Positions 20,626-32,829 of a DNA stretch of 64,000 bases are shown in pieces; positions within the stretch are counted from its first letter, which is position 1; each line of letters opens with the position of its first letter. Origin of the DNA: Glossina fuscipes (Eukaryota; Arthropoda; Insecta; Diptera; Glossinidae); assembly GCF_014805625.2 (NCBI RefSeq), contig NW_023998605.1, positions 703,767 through 767,766 on the forward strand. Direction: 5' to 3'. The position numbers and the translations under genes were made by a program. The notes beneath the pieces were generated by a model, which did no database searches, had not been told where the DNA came from, and saw only the letters and a program-made list of their open reading frames with translations.

Positions 20626-21525
20626 TAGGGTTGCCATTGCTCGAAGAGAAATAACAATCGATGGGAAGATCCAGGGCTGTAACTATATCATAACGCTGGA
20701 CACTGGTGCATCTCATTAAATTATCAACAGTACAATAGTCAAAGAAAAACTCGACCCGCTAGTTGGAGCACGGTTTCGAACGGCAACTAGTGAGGAAGCT
20801 GCTATTAAAGGTAAACTTATGAGAAACTTTTCAATTAGCGATGTTTCGACGAAGAATGAATTTCTGGTAGCAGATATAATGGACGAGGTAATATTGGGGA
20901 CGGATTTTATGGCAAAACATGGCTTCGTAATGGATATGAAAAGGCAAGTGTTACAATACGCTAATGTGACTTTGCCATTGACTGTGGGATATTGTAGACA
21001 AGCCGAAATGTTACAAGTTGGAGTACAACGGCAACAGAAGATCCCTCCAAACTTCGAAGCAAGAGTCTGGGCCACAGCTACCCAACAACTAAGGCTAAGT
21101 AAAGTATAGATTGTCGACCCGAATAAAGAATCTACGAAATACAACATCATCATTGGAAAAGCGGTTGTCTCACCGGTCAACAATCTAATACCAGTACGGG
21201 TATTAAACCCAACCAGCGTTGCAACAAAAGTTGACAAAGAGGATATTATAGCGCAATGCGAAAAAGCCGAATATGGGGTAAATCATCAAACCGAAATAGC
21301 AATAACATGCCCAAAGATATTCCCAGAGGTTGAAATTCTCATAAAAAATGGACTAGCGATCTAGATGAGCACCAAAAGAAATATGGCAAAAAGTTTTTGC
21401 TGGAAAATTGGCCCATCTTTGCCGGAGGTACGAATTCAAATGGCAGTACTAATACAGCGAAGCATATAATAAACACTGCAGGAGCTGATCCGATTCGGCA
21501 ACGGCCTAGAAGAATTCCACTGATT
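20626..21525 (+). pseudogene. Protease and start of pol of the LTR element
   Basis: A retropepsin-like site LDTGASH is visible at about 20697, followed at once by an in-frame TAA. The same module continues with FLVADIMDEVILGTDFMAKH, the second beta-hairpin region of gypsy proteases. About 500 bases further, a linker ends with a PIRQRPRRIP phrase near 21520, which in these elements directly precedes RT. No RT follows. Instead the next coding homology is on the opposite strand. Part of pol has been lost or moved. Confidence 0.7.
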
Positions 21526-21564
21526 TAATTTCGGACGCATTCATATCTGTTTCAACTGAACCAG

Positions 21565-22610
21565 TCACATATAGATGTTATTAATTTTGCAATTCTGGCT
21601 ATTGTTGTATAAATCTACAGTTTTAAGTAATAAGTTGTGGTTCTTTTCACATAAAACTATTGAGCCACTAATGCTATATCCGAAATTAAATGAATATATG
21701 TACTTATTGAGGTTAAAGGTTTTGTACGGACCCACCCAGTTACATCGCAGTTTTGGCGACATACCTTTTTTACGTAAAGGATTGTACAATGGCAGTAAAT
21801 CCCCTTCCTTAAATCCCTCAGCGTTAGCCCTCAGATAGTATCTTGCTTTCATCCTGCCACTTACGATTTGTGTTCTATTTTGAACTTGTCGGTGCATGTT
21901 TTCCAATATCACTCTCAATTCAGCAACATATTCGGTCTCGGTCCTTTGGACATTAGGGGGTGTCCCGAATTTCAAGGCTGCTGGTAGCCTCAGATTAGAC
22001 ACGAACAAAGTCTGCTGGTAGCCTCAGATTAGACCCGAACAAAATCTGCGCCGAGGGTAGAGCAGTGGTGTTGTGCACTGCTGACCTGTATGCTATTAAA
22101 AAGATTGGTGTATGTTTATTCCAGTCCTGTTGATTATCGTCGGTCACTTCTTGCAGATGTTCTTGGAGCGTTCGATTAAACCTTTCGACCATTCCGTCAG
22201 ACTGAGGATCCAACGGAGTCGTTCTAGTTTTATTAATATCAAATATTTGGCAAACCTCTTGAAAGATCGAATATTCAAAGTACCTACCTTGGTCTGAATG
22301 CAGCTCGATGGGGGTTCTAAACCGCTTAACCCAATTACTTTGGCTATTGTCCTTGCTTCTTGGTTAGGTATGGGGTATACTTCTGACCACTTACTGAAAT
22401 AATCAATGACTGCCAGTACCTCTTTATTTTCTGCATTGCCGGCTGGAAATGGTCCAGTAAAATCCACTGCGATCCTTTCGAAAGGTGCACCCACGTTCTA
22501 CTACTGCAAGCGCTCTCGCGGCTTATTTTTTGGGCCTGATCGCAGTTGCGAACCCATGCAGCTACGGAATCCTTGATGCTTACCCAATAGAAATTTTCCT
22601 TGATTTTCAC
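21565..22610 (-). pseudogene. gypsy-type integrase fragment, inverted relative to the preceding gag-pro
   Basis: Integrase joins element cDNA to the host genome. Minus-strand pieces show FYWVSIKDSVAAWVRNCDQA near the zinc-binding end and ERIAVDFTGPFPAGNAENKE with the first catalytic Asp. Then come IDYFSKWSEVYPI, the DPQSDGMVERFNRTLQEHL region with the catalytic Glu, and a C-terminal GPYKTF module. Frames change near 22490 and 22290. A 34-bp tandem duplication (21978-22011 and 22012-22045, CTGCTGGTAGCCTCAGATT) causes a further shift. The orientation is opposite to gag-pro, so an inversion or nested insertion is implied. Confidence 0.8.
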
Positions 22611-23689
22611 CCCGGTTTTTATGATGCCAAGATGCCCTCCGCTTGGTCTCTTTAATTTAACGTTTAGCTAGTGCGGTTTAGTCTTTAGTTTAAATGTTTA
22701 AAAAGTGAAAAAACAAAAAGGAAAAGATAATGCTTGGCTAACTGATATATCCAATCGCTAAAGTAGAGTATGGGTGGGCGTGCACGAAAGTGGGGGTAAG
22801 GGGACTGAGAATCCGTACTGACGGTCTAGGAAGGGACCAACGAACAGCGAACAGTACAGACAACGGGCCTCATAGACGGACTTAAGTCTTGGGCCCAGTC
22901 ACAACGTGCGACCTCCTTAAGGATTTGTTAGACCCTTCTTCTTTTTTTATCTTATTTTTAATTTCCATTTTTTTTGTTTGTCATGCGGCACATGTTTGTA
23001 AATTTTGGAAACGCAAGAGAAGCTATGCCGTTGATAAACTTCCATAAAAATACATTATCCAAACAAGATGATATGGAGGACACTTAGATATCAACCGCAA
23101 AATAGTTGATATTACCTTTTATATCCGATAACTACAATTACGAAAACTCTTTATTTCTTAAGAGGGGAGAATTTAAGGAAATTTTTTTTAAATTTTTCTT
23201 TTGGCCTCACCTTTATCAAATTGCACTTTTTGCAATTAAATGTCTTTGCAAATTTGATTGATTTAAACAATTCGATTTTTTAAAAATAATCTCCTGCAAG
23301 AAAACACACCTGCCTCTCCTTTTCCTGTATCAATAATGTTCCCACACTATACTTGTATCGTTTGATTTCGTGTTGTAACATTAGTTACAAATACAATCCT
23401 GTAGAATTTGGTAGTTTCAGTGATGAAAAATGGATAAAACCATTGGTAAGCGTATGAGATTGCATGACGGACACAAAGAGAAAAACAGAGAGAAAAGGAT
23501 CCAAACTGAGAAAATTTAAAATTATCGTCCGGAATTTAAGGATATTTTCAAAATGGATTAAGAAAATGTTGTTACGGAAATTATAAATCCAGTTAATTCC
23601 AACTAACTGATTTTCACAGAAAATAAATGTCCGAGAGACGGAAAAAGCAGGTGCAAATTCATGACGCGTCATGGGCTGCGAAGAAGATT
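22611..23689. other. Noncoding part of the rearranged LTR element
   Basis: Contains the LTR/UTR-like block 22760-22990 that is related to 8870-8641, then T-rich sequence. The minus-strand frame at 23672-23385 has no recognised domain. Confidence 0.4.
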
Positions 23690-23950
23690 AGCGGATAAGC
23701 CTACTAACAGATTAAAAAAGGCGCCATGAACTTAGGTACTAGTAATCTGCTTGAAAAATTTATACAAACAGAATATTTGCGGATGGCAAAATCAGCCGAA
23801 AATTCGAGTCGAGAAGTCGAGAGTATTGCCGAAATAAGTTCTAAATATTCCTGCCCTTAAGGAAATTGTTTGTAAATAAAATTGAAAAAGTGCGAAAAGA
23901 AAATCCACGATCTAGTGATACGAAAATAATTTCGTAACATTATTAATAAA
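23690..23950 (+). repeat. Probable 3' LTR remnant
   Basis: CTTGAAAAATTTATACAAAC, then AGAATATTTGCGGATGGCA, and later AATCCACGATCTAGTGATACG, parallel the TATA-box and end segments of the LTR at 19080-19230. The homology is partial and diverged. Confidence 0.45.
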
Positions 23951-25390
23951 AATATTTTTTTTCTGAAAACAAATTCTTATTCGGATGGGAGGGAAGCTCT
24001 GTATAAACTAAATTGGTGAATTAATTACGCGTTTATATATACGTAAAAACATAGTATGCCTTTGAAAAATATGCTCTGAAGTAATATTTCTGTTAGAATT
24101 AAAAAAACAGAGTTTTCGCGTTGTTATATAAAGGTATTAAGAATACATAAAGAGAAACAAACGGGAAATGATCACAAAATGTTTAATTTCCAACAACTTT
24201 AACCAATAGTGAAATGCCTAAATTGTGAGGTTCAGAAACGAATAAAAATGGACTATATTGGCATACTGCTACCGTTCAAAAACCCCGTAGACAGGTTTAC
24301 GCTCAAAGAAATATCAACAAATACAAACAGTTTGTAACGTCCGCGAACAAAATTCAGGGAGGGGTCTGTCAGTCTGCTTTTGCCACGGTTATCATAACAG
24401 CATTATATGACATCGCATGATTTTTTTCTTTTTTTTGAAAAATAGCGGCTAGCTAGATATGCAAAGCAAAGAAAAGAAGAAAGAGAAAATTGTGCGAAGA
24501 AATTCGGTGGTGGGTTTTTGATTATTGATCCTTTAGAGAGTCAACAAACAGCAGTGAAATGTTACAGAACTATTGTCCGGACGAGAAAACTTTTTATTTT
24601 GTGTGAAAAAGAAAAATTATAACAAGCAAAAGAACAATACCAGTAAAATGACTATAAATAAATAGAAAATAAATTTCAAGATCATATTTATAACAATAAG
24701 AGGAACACTTCTTTACAAATGATTTACAACGATGTTCGGCACAAGTAGTTAAAAAGTGTTTTATATAAAATTTTTTTTACATTAAAATCCAATGAAAACG
24801 AAAAATCAATAAAAACAAAAAAAATAAGTAGAAATTTTGGCGAAAGTTAAGAAATGATAAAAAAATTGTAAATATTTAAGTATAGTTACGAAAGCACAAG
24901 CAGAAGTTTCTCGATGAAGCTGAAAAGATTCCGTGAAAAAAAAGAAAAAAAAATGTCATAGAAACTGGAATGATTTGCTCACTAGCAGAAAAAGCTTAAA
25001 AGGAACAAAATCGTAGCAAGTTCATTTGGGGGTTATATGATCATCACAGAAACTGTGAATGGTTTTTTATGATATACGATGGAATAGTAGAGAGAAGGAA
25101 AAAAAGAAAAGCACAGAACTAGACAAGGGTGCGTGAAGGTAAAAGAGAAAAAAAAAGGAAGCAATTGTTAAGCGCATAAGAGAGGAAAAGAGTACAGCCG
25201 AAACGACACAGAGTGTAAACAAACGCTTATTAAATATAATTCATTTGTATTGTAAAACAAAAAAAGGGGGAGAAAGAAAAAAAAACAAAGCCGTCGGCAC
25301 AAGTCTGGCAACTGACGCGCGCGAGATCGTACGCTTTTGTTAGTTTTATTGCTTAAAATTTTTTTGTTTTCGTTTTATACGCGTTTAAAA
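23951..25390. other. A-rich noncoding interval upstream of LINE copy 2
   Basis: Long A-rich stretches with many GAAAAAG-type runs. Part may be the 5' untranslated region of the LINE that follows, since no insertion boundary is visible. No frame is supported. Confidence 0.35.
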
Positions 25391-25907
25391 CTGGGTATTT
25401 GTAAAAGCGCCATCGCCTAAAAATAATAAAGAGAAAAATAAATCATCCTCTCCCCCTGGCTGTTCGAATGCGAACGCTGGTCACCAGACTGGGCAAGTCG
25501 CACAAGCTGCTGAAGCAAGGGCGATAACGCCATCTGTATTCTCCCCAACTCTAAACTTCCCTACCGTGAACTCTCCTGTTCCGACTAATGATATTTGCTC
25601 GGCGGCAGTTCCTCCTAGAAAAGCAATATTTGTGTCAAGACTGGCACTTGAAACATCGGTGGATAACATAAAAGGTTATCTGGCGACGAAAGTCCCATCA
25701 GTCAACTTAAAGCGTGTTAGCATCTTCAAAATGGCTCCTTCTCAAGCTAGGGCAATCTCCTCTTTTAAAATATTAGTTCCGACTGAAAACAGTGATATGT
25801 TGTTAAACAAACCATTGCGGCCAGTAGGATCCTTGATTAAGGAATTTATCCGTCGAGATCGTCCCCGTAATACCAAAGCAATAGTCTTGTCGCCTTCAAG
25901 AAACTAA
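25391..25907 (+). pseudogene. ORF1 C-terminal part of LINE copy 2
   Basis: The open frame has a low-complexity Ser/Pro/Ala-rich start followed by FVSRLALETSVDNIKGYLAT and FKILVPTENSDMLLNKPLRP. This resembles the RNA-binding ORF1 proteins of jockey-type LINEs. It ends at a stop at 25905-25907, just before the endonuclease frame. No ATG start is present, so the N-terminus is missing. Confidence 0.55.
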
Positions 25908-25913
25908 ACTTTT

Positions 25914-26600
25914 CTTCAGGCCAATCATCTCTCTTTTATCAAAATGTTAGGGGCCTTAATTCAAAAATTCGTTCTACTTTTCTAAATTCAGTGTGCACGG
26001 AGTTTTTCTGTTTGGCCTTCACCGAAACGGCTAAAACCCGATCTTCATTCGTTGGAACTTTTTCACAATTCTTTCCAAGTCTTCAGAAATGATCGATTGT
26101 ATCGCATTGGTGATAATGTATTAATTGCCATATCTGCGTCAGTCCCGTCCAATTCAATAAAATTTCTCACTTCTCCTGACGTTGAATTTATCGCCATTCG
26201 TGCGATAATGCCTAATAAACAGCTCTTTGTAACCTGCTCCTATATTCCCCCAAATTCTGATATCTACATTTACAGGAAACACGCTGCCCTCATTTGTGAA
26301 GTGGCCAAGCGGTCTAACCCACCGATTTGGTCGTTGCATTGGGTGACTTGAATTTGGCTCAAGTCACTTGGTGTAACATTGATAATTCTGGCTGTTTGGT
26401 TCCTACTTCAACGTCTGATAGGGCTGTTGTGTTTTGTGTGAATTGTTTGATCATAATTTGGGTCAATATAATCGTACCCCTAATTGTAATGGTAGACTGC
26501 TTGATCTCTGCTTTGCCAATTTTCCCGAGATTTACGTAAATCGTTGTCCACCTTTTAGTTTACCTGAGGATCCTTATCATCCATCAATATGCATTTCCTT
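25914..26600 (+). pseudogene. Apurinic-type endonuclease domain of LINE copy 2, broken frames
   Basis: The phrases FYQNVRGLNSK at the start, IMPNKQLFVTCSYIPPNSD in the middle and VVALGDLNLAQVTW near 26330-26375 are the expected order of a LINE endonuclease, which nicks the insertion site. They occur in at least three frames with internal stops, so the domain is dead. Confidence 0.7.
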
Positions 26601-26942
26601 TCATCATATTAATGATGGTTTGTTGAAATGCCTTAATGTGCCAAATCAAACTTTTTTAAATAATTATTATAATTTTCATGAAATCAATATTGTATTACTA
26701 AAATATCGTCTTTCACATCTGACGCTTGATTTCTCAACCGGTAATATTGAAAGCTTATTGCCATCGTTCTACAATACATTAAATCTAGCTATTGCTGCAT
26801 CTGTTCCGATCAAGCATTGTCGACCTCGAAGCAGATGTCCCCCGTGGTTTAATAAGACAATTAAATATCACAAGAATAGAAAAACCCGCTATTCAAAAAA
26901 TATTCGAAAAGTGGCTCTGCGCTCGACTGTTTCGCTTACTCG

Positions 26943-28712
26943 GTGGCGAGGCAAAGACTTAACTCCCTCAACCACCATTACTACTGCAGATACTTTCAGT
27001 TCATTCAATCCTGTCTGTTTGCTAATCCTAAATACTTTTTTAAATTTGTTAACTCTAAAAGAAAAATTTCCATATATCCCTCTCATGTTTCTTTTAATGG
27101 CTCTGATTCCTCGGATGATTTTGAAATCTCAAATGTGTTTGCTGAGTATTTCCGACGAAACTTTTCGATTGCTAACTTCGATTTATCAGCAAACTATCCA
27201 TATCCTATAGCTAACTCGGTTTCAATTCCTAACTTGGTTATTTCGGAAGATGACGTTTCTAAAGGCTTGAGCACTCTAAAATATAGTTGTGCGCCTGCAC
27301 CTGATGGAATTCCATCATGTGTACTTAAATATTGCCTGTCGAGTTATATGGTGTTATCCCTTTGCGTTGGAAGAGTAGTTTTCTTATTCCAATTCACAAA
27401 AGTGGAAGTAGACAACTTGTTGAGAACAACAGGGGCATAGCCAAGTTGAGTCTCTTGCCTAAGCTGTTCGAGCGAATTGTGACTCAGCATTTGGCCTTTG
27501 CCATTAATTCGTATATTTCTCCGCACCAGCACGGCTTTCGGAAAGGGCGATGTACAGTCATCAACTTGTTAGAGTTTACTTGTCGTGTTTCTAAGGCTTT
27601 TTCTAGTGGCTCTCGCACAGATGTTATATATAATGATTTAAGCAAAGCATTTGATATGGTTAACCATAACTTACTTATCTTTAAACTCCAAGCCTCTGGC
27701 TTCCCTTTCTATTTAGTGAAATGGATAAGGTCTTATTTGCACAATAGATCCTTCAGGATTTTGTTTAACTTCATTACCTCGAATGAATTCCCCGTTATAT
27801 CAAGGCAGCCACTTAGCTCCCATTTTATTTAGTTTATACATTAACGATCTCCCATCGGTGGTTAATTCCAGCCAGATCTTAATGTATGCGGATGATGTGA
27901 AACTGTTTTCCTCCTTCCCTGTTGAATCGCAAACACATCAGCTCCAAGGTGACTTGGATAATTTTGTTGAATGGTGCTCTCTGAATCTTCTGAAACTAAA
28001 TCTGAGTAAATGTAAGAAGCTTTCTTTCTCAAGAAGAAAGTCATTCATTACTCAGTATTTCATAGTTTCGTATAAGTTGGAGGACGTCGACTCGATTACA
28101 GATTTAGGCGTTCTATTTGACCATAGGTTACGTTTTAACTTGCATATTGAGCTCTCGATAAGCAAAGCTAGGTCCTAGCTTGGTTTTATAAAAAGGTGGT
28201 CCAAAGAGTTTGATGTTCCCTACATTACGAAAAGGCTGTACAGGTGTTTGGTTAGACCCATATTCGAGTATGCCTCTGTTGTGTGGTCTCCTTCATATAG
28301 GTGCCATGTAGATTCAACTGAATCTGTTCAAAAGCAATTCTTGCTGTTTGCCCTTAGAAATTTGGGTTGGAATCCGATTGCCTCTCTTCCTCCCTATGAA
28401 AATAGGTTGCCTCTGATGTCCTTACCGTCTCTTGAGAAACGTAGGTTTGTTCTTGGCGTTTCCTTTGTAATCAAAGTAATAAATGCTATTGACTCGCCTT
28501 TATTACATGGTGAAATAAGGTTTAATGTCCCTAACCGCTTCTCTACGCACTTTATCTCGGTTAAGCTTAGTCAGTGTAAATATAATTATGAGCTGTTTAA
28601 TGCGCTCAGAGTAGTTTGCAAGAACCTAAATGACGTCTATCACTTATTCTCGTTATCGGACTCTTTAAAGTCCAAATGCTTAATACGCGCGATTTACCTA
28701 TGTCCTACTTAA
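26943..28712 (+). pseudogene. Reverse transcriptase of LINE copy 2, several frame breaks
   Basis: Reads SSDDFEISNVFAEYF, then SCAPAPDGIPS, HGFRKGRCT and LSKAFDMVNH with the first catalytic Asp, and the YADDVK box at about 27885. The C-terminal LPPYENRLPLMSLPSLEKR follows. Lesions include a one-base loss near 27333, the roughly 10-nt loss between VIS and QGS near 27805 shared with copy 1, and a TAG at 28176-28178 where copy 1 has GAG. It is otherwise very close to copy 1. Confidence 0.85.
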
Positions 28713-29035
28713 ACTAGCTTTTATCCTTAAAAGTCGTTACGATTTGAAAATGAATTGTTGTTAAGTATTATCGGTCGCCAGGTTTATGCATGTTTGCGAT
28801 GGCTTAGGGCTTCGTTTGCAATTTGGTCCTGTACCAGTTGTAAGTGTGGGTCTATGCTGGTTGTGTACATGCTTTTTTTCTTTTTTCTTCCTTCTTATTT
28901 GTTTTATTGTACTTATAGTAAGTTTTATTATTAATTTAATATAAGTTTTGCTTTAAGTGCCAATTGAACTCGACTGTTATATTTTTAGTTGAGTTTCATG
29001 TATAAGTAGAATTAAAGTAAATAAATAAATAAATA

Positions 29036-29750
29036 ATAAGGTGATCGTGTGCTTCGACGTTGCCAAAGCCAGGTGAATGCAGCCATCATTGAAAGGAGAG
29101 AAGCGAGAGTCATCAGGAGGTCGCAGACTCAAGGGCGTTACAGGTGACAAGAGGATTAAGAGGTATTGTTGTGGCTTATAATATATAGAGCATGGGAAGG
29201 GAGCGTACGTGAGGCATGAAGAGGCAACCGCTCTGCAGCCGCGAGCTAGGCCGAACATAAACACCATATATATGACAAGTTTCTTCGTCTGTGAGAAAAG
29301 AGTCCTAGGCTAAGTTAGGTTAAGAATAGGATTAAGTAAACTACTAGACGGTCGATTAGGTAAACTACTAGACGGGACTGATTGGGACTATTGGACCGAC
29401 TATTGGTGGCTCCAAAAAGTCCGCGTCGGGGGACGACGGGTCCGGTCGAGTAGGGGAGTCAGAATCAGGGGAGAGATGGAAACGACAACGCGAATAACAC
29501 AGAAAAGCGAAACTCATTATTACACAATAATAACGAGAGTATGTTTTGAACAGGCAAAGTGTTTGTACAATTTGTAGAACCTCGATGTAAATTTACAATT
29601 TTATGGTCAATGCGGTTCAATCTATGGTTCTTGAAATGCTTTCTTGTTAAGCAGCTGATAATTACGAAACTTGTAGCTGAGTATTGAATAAATAAATAAA
29701 TAAACCGCCGCACTTAAGGCGTAAACTGCTAGCGAAACATTCGTTCTTTC
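29036..29750. other. Unassigned interval; second TAAA tail at 29685-29704
   Basis: A run of AATAAATAAATAAATAAA at 29685-29704 looks like the tail of another non-LTR or SINE insertion. The sequence before it (29060-29680) has no recognised domain and may be its body. Confidence 0.35.
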
Positions 29751-29839
29751 TTTGCCATTTAAACATGCTGTCCTTTGTAATGTGTGGTTTCAACTGGGCA
29801 ATTTTGGTTTGCTAAGAACAGAGTACTTTACCAAACTTT

Positions 29840-30055
29840 TATACGCTTATTCTCACATTTTTCGCTTACTCTCGTACTTAACCAAATTTTTATACAAATA
29901 CTTGAACAATTATTCAACAAATGTAAACAAATTGGACGCTTATTCTCACATTTTTCGAATTATTGAGAATATAATACGCTTATTCTCGTACTTTACCAAA
30001 TTTTTATACGCTTGTTCTCACATTTTTCGCTTACTCTCGTACTTTACGGATTTGT
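29840..30055. repeat. Dispersed repeat of TACGCTTATTCTCACATTTTTCG units, copy 1
   Basis: The words ACGCTTATTCTCACATTTTT, CTTACTCTCGTACTTTACC and AAATTTTTATAC recur several times here. A central inverted repeat is GAGAATATAATACGCTTATTCTC. A close relative lies at 32265-32460 and a degenerate one at 41440-41545. Confidence 0.85.
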
Positions 30056-30289
30056 GTATGACCGAAATTGTAAGGTTTACGCACGCAGAGAGATTAGAGG
30101 GCAAAAGTGAAAAAAACTTCAAATCTCGTGTGACTTTCAGATGACCTCTGCGTATTCATGTGTTTCGTTAAGTTTAAAGAAGAAGAAAGAGAGAGAAAGA
30201 AAGAGAAAAAAGAAGGGAGAACACGGTAAGCCCTAACTTATATATTAGCGATAGACGTTTAGTTAAGATTCAGGTTACACCGGCAAGTA

Positions 30290-30420
30290 TTATATTTTTA
30301 TACCCATCACCAAAGGATGGGAGTATATTTTGCCAAAACATTTGCAACACCAAGAAGGAAGCTTCAGACACTCAACAATAATCCGTTGAAGTTGTAATGA
30401 AGGTACGAAACAACGGAGCG
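30290..30420 (+). repeat. Dispersed TATACCCATCAC...GGATGGG repeat end, copy 1
   Basis: TATACCCATCACCAAAGGAT, then GGGAGTATATTTTGCC, GCAACACC and GAAGGAAGCTTCAGAC match the opening of a widespread fly repeat. A related opening is at 49495-49600, and the opposite end type (GATCAAGAATAT...GGGTATA) is at 35255-35390. Confidence 0.5.
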
Positions 30421-32264
30421 AAAAGAGCGAAAATAACTACTAATCGCGAAGTTTGAAGTGAAGTTTTAATTTGAAATTTAGCGGACAGCAAGGACGCTTT
30501 ACATACGGCCTAGCCGTTACAGTTTTGCCTTTTGGAGAAGAATTGCTTTGTGCAAGAGAAGTCAATCTATGCTGGTCTCTTTTGCCTTTCCCATGATGTG
30601 GAAGAAATTCTCCATGAAGATAATAATCGTAAGAAATGAAATTTGAATTTAAAGGGTTGGGCGATGCCGTAACGTCTGTACTGTCTGACTATGCTTACCC
30701 AACGTTAAAGTGTACCAAAATTTAATTTTTTCAATAGCTTTACAATGCGCAGAAACAAGTTTCAAAAACCCAGTAAAGTACATAAATTGTTGGGCAATTT
30801 CACATTTGAAATGCCTGTAAGCATGCCCGTGCGTTCGTCTGTCCAATCGTGTAGTGTATGTGGTAAAAGTTCTCCTTTTCACAAAAATGAAGATATCGCC
30901 AACAAATTGCAAAGAATTTAGAAGTGTCCTAACTTTTCAAAGGACAATCAATAAATTACGAATGTTTTATTTTCAGCAAATATTAAATAAAGCTTAGTCT
31001 TATTATAATTAAATCGAAATTTGAAAAATATTTAAGTCAATAGATATCCTTTTATGGAATATATATTAACGGTGATCCCTAAGCGAGTTGATTTGAGCCA
31101 CTGATTATATTCTTAACAAAAAAAGAGGAAGTGCACCGAAAATGGCAGCGGTTCCATTTCGCAGTGTAATCTATACATGTGTGTATAAATTTGTTCAATA
31201 TATTAAATCGTTTGTGGTTCACTTTAAGCGACATTAGTTATAAGAATAGTAATAAAAAGACAAGTAGCCGTAAAATCGCGCATTTGTTAGCCTTTTAAAA
31301 AAAAAAAACTTATAATGTTAGTGTTATAAACTATTTATAAACGAATAGAAAATAAAAAAGGGAAAAAGCTGCAACAATAGGTACAGTGTCCAACTATGCA
31401 AAAGTACAGTTCAGAACTCTTCGGCTTGAAAATATCTGAAAAGAAAAGAAGAGAAAAACTCATCCTTTTTTTTACATACCTTGCTCGGGAAACCCTGTAT
31501 AATATTCGATTGGCAACGGCTCTGGATCCTTCTATATGCTTGCTACAAACTGTCAAATTAAAGAAAACCTTTTTAACCGACTTATTTTTATTTCACATTT
31601 CTTTTTTATGTGAGTTTGTTACGTGGGACGTTCACGTATAAAATTAAAACACTGAATTTTTACATGCTTTTTATGTGACATAGAGAAAATTTGGGGTAAA
31701 CTTGTAAATAACATGGTGCCTGGGTCTGACTTCCTTCTGTGCTTGGGTCGAACTTGAATTTTTTCATACATGCGAAAAAAATACAAAAGACTTGGTAAAC
31801 CTGTTTATGCATTGACTCAAATGCTGCATTCCCGTCATCCGAGATAACTGTATAGAATTAATTATAAGCGCAATATTTTCACAATCATTTTTTTTCACAT
31901 ATTGTTCAGAGATATCTTTTATGTAATAGATATCTTACGTTTTGTTTTCAATGTTTTCGCACTATGGACTATTTTTGTAATATAAAACGTCCTCGACATT
32001 CAGAATTCGATTAAAAAACTGTATCTGAAGATATTCAAGATTTTTTGAAAGCTCTTAGTTGCAGAATTATGTCGGCAGAACGGATTGACAAACAGATTCG
32101 TTAGAAATAAATAAAATTTTCCTGTGTCTGAAGACTTACACTTTACTTGTCGCAGGCGTAGTAGATGCCTCTTATTAAAGACTGCATTTATGAGTTGAGG
32201 GTCAAAAACTATGTCTTAAGAAACAAAAACTAACATTGAATATCGATTCCATATTCTAAAGTTA
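30421..32264. other. Unassigned noncoding interval
   Basis: A plus-strand frame near 30748-30915 includes SCSVCGKSSPFHKNED, a possible zinc-binding remnant that is not recognised. The rest has no coding signal. Confidence 0.3.
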
Positions 32265-32460
32265 CCAAATTTTTATATGCTTATTCTCACATTTTTCGCT
32301 TACTCTCGTACTTTACCAAGTTTTTATAGAAACAATTATGAATATGTTGAACAATTATTCAACAAATGTAAACAAATTGGACGATTATTCTCACATTTTT
32401 CGAATTATTGAGAATATAATACTTATTCTCGTACTTTACCAAACTTTTATACGCTTTAGT
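32265..32460. repeat. Dispersed TACGCTTATTCTCACATTTTTCG repeat, copy 2
   Basis: Near-copy of 29840-30055: GCTTATTCTCACATTTTTCG, TTGAACAATTATTCAACAAA, then TGTAAACAAATTGGACG and GAATTATTGAGAATATAATA appear in the same order. Confidence 0.88.
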
Positions 32461-32829
32461 TTGAAATTTATATTTAAAACTATACATTTCAATGAATGAG
32501 AGAATAGCGCCTTGAAACTGGAAAGTACTAATAAAAAGGGTGTGAGAAGATTCCTTTATAAAATTATAGGAATTTGATAATACATGAATAGACAACAAGA
32601 ACAACTGAACAAGGAACTATACATTTTAAGCGGTCATAAAAGTTTTCCAAAAACGAAACTAAGTTCTTCTTGTGCAGATACACAGATAAACTCGACGATG
32701 CTTTATAACACTTTTATAAACACAAAAATCATCAAATTATTTGCAAAGGTAGCAAACTGAATTAAATACCTCTTATCAAATAAATTAACATTTAGTGGCA
32801 GCCATTTCGAATGGAATCATTTTCTCATT

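Larger units (their letters stand above)
25391..29035 (+). mobile_element. jockey/CR1-like LINE, copy 2, longest copy
   Basis: Contains the end of ORF1 (about 25391-25907), an endonuclease domain (about 25920-26600), RT (about 27050-28712) and a 3' UTR, ending in a (TAAA)n tail at 29018-29035. From 27190 on it is nearly identical to copy 1 at 5676-7525. Several frameshifts and stops make it defective. The 5' end is not defined. Confidence 0.85.

Noticed and set aside
20716..21237. Long 173-codon minus frame
   Set aside because: It is antisense to the retroviral protease region and has no domain.
30480..30600. Possible gypsy RT fragment (FTYGLAVTVLPFGE)
   Set aside because: Only one short motif-like phrase is present, without the YxDD box or neighbouring strands.
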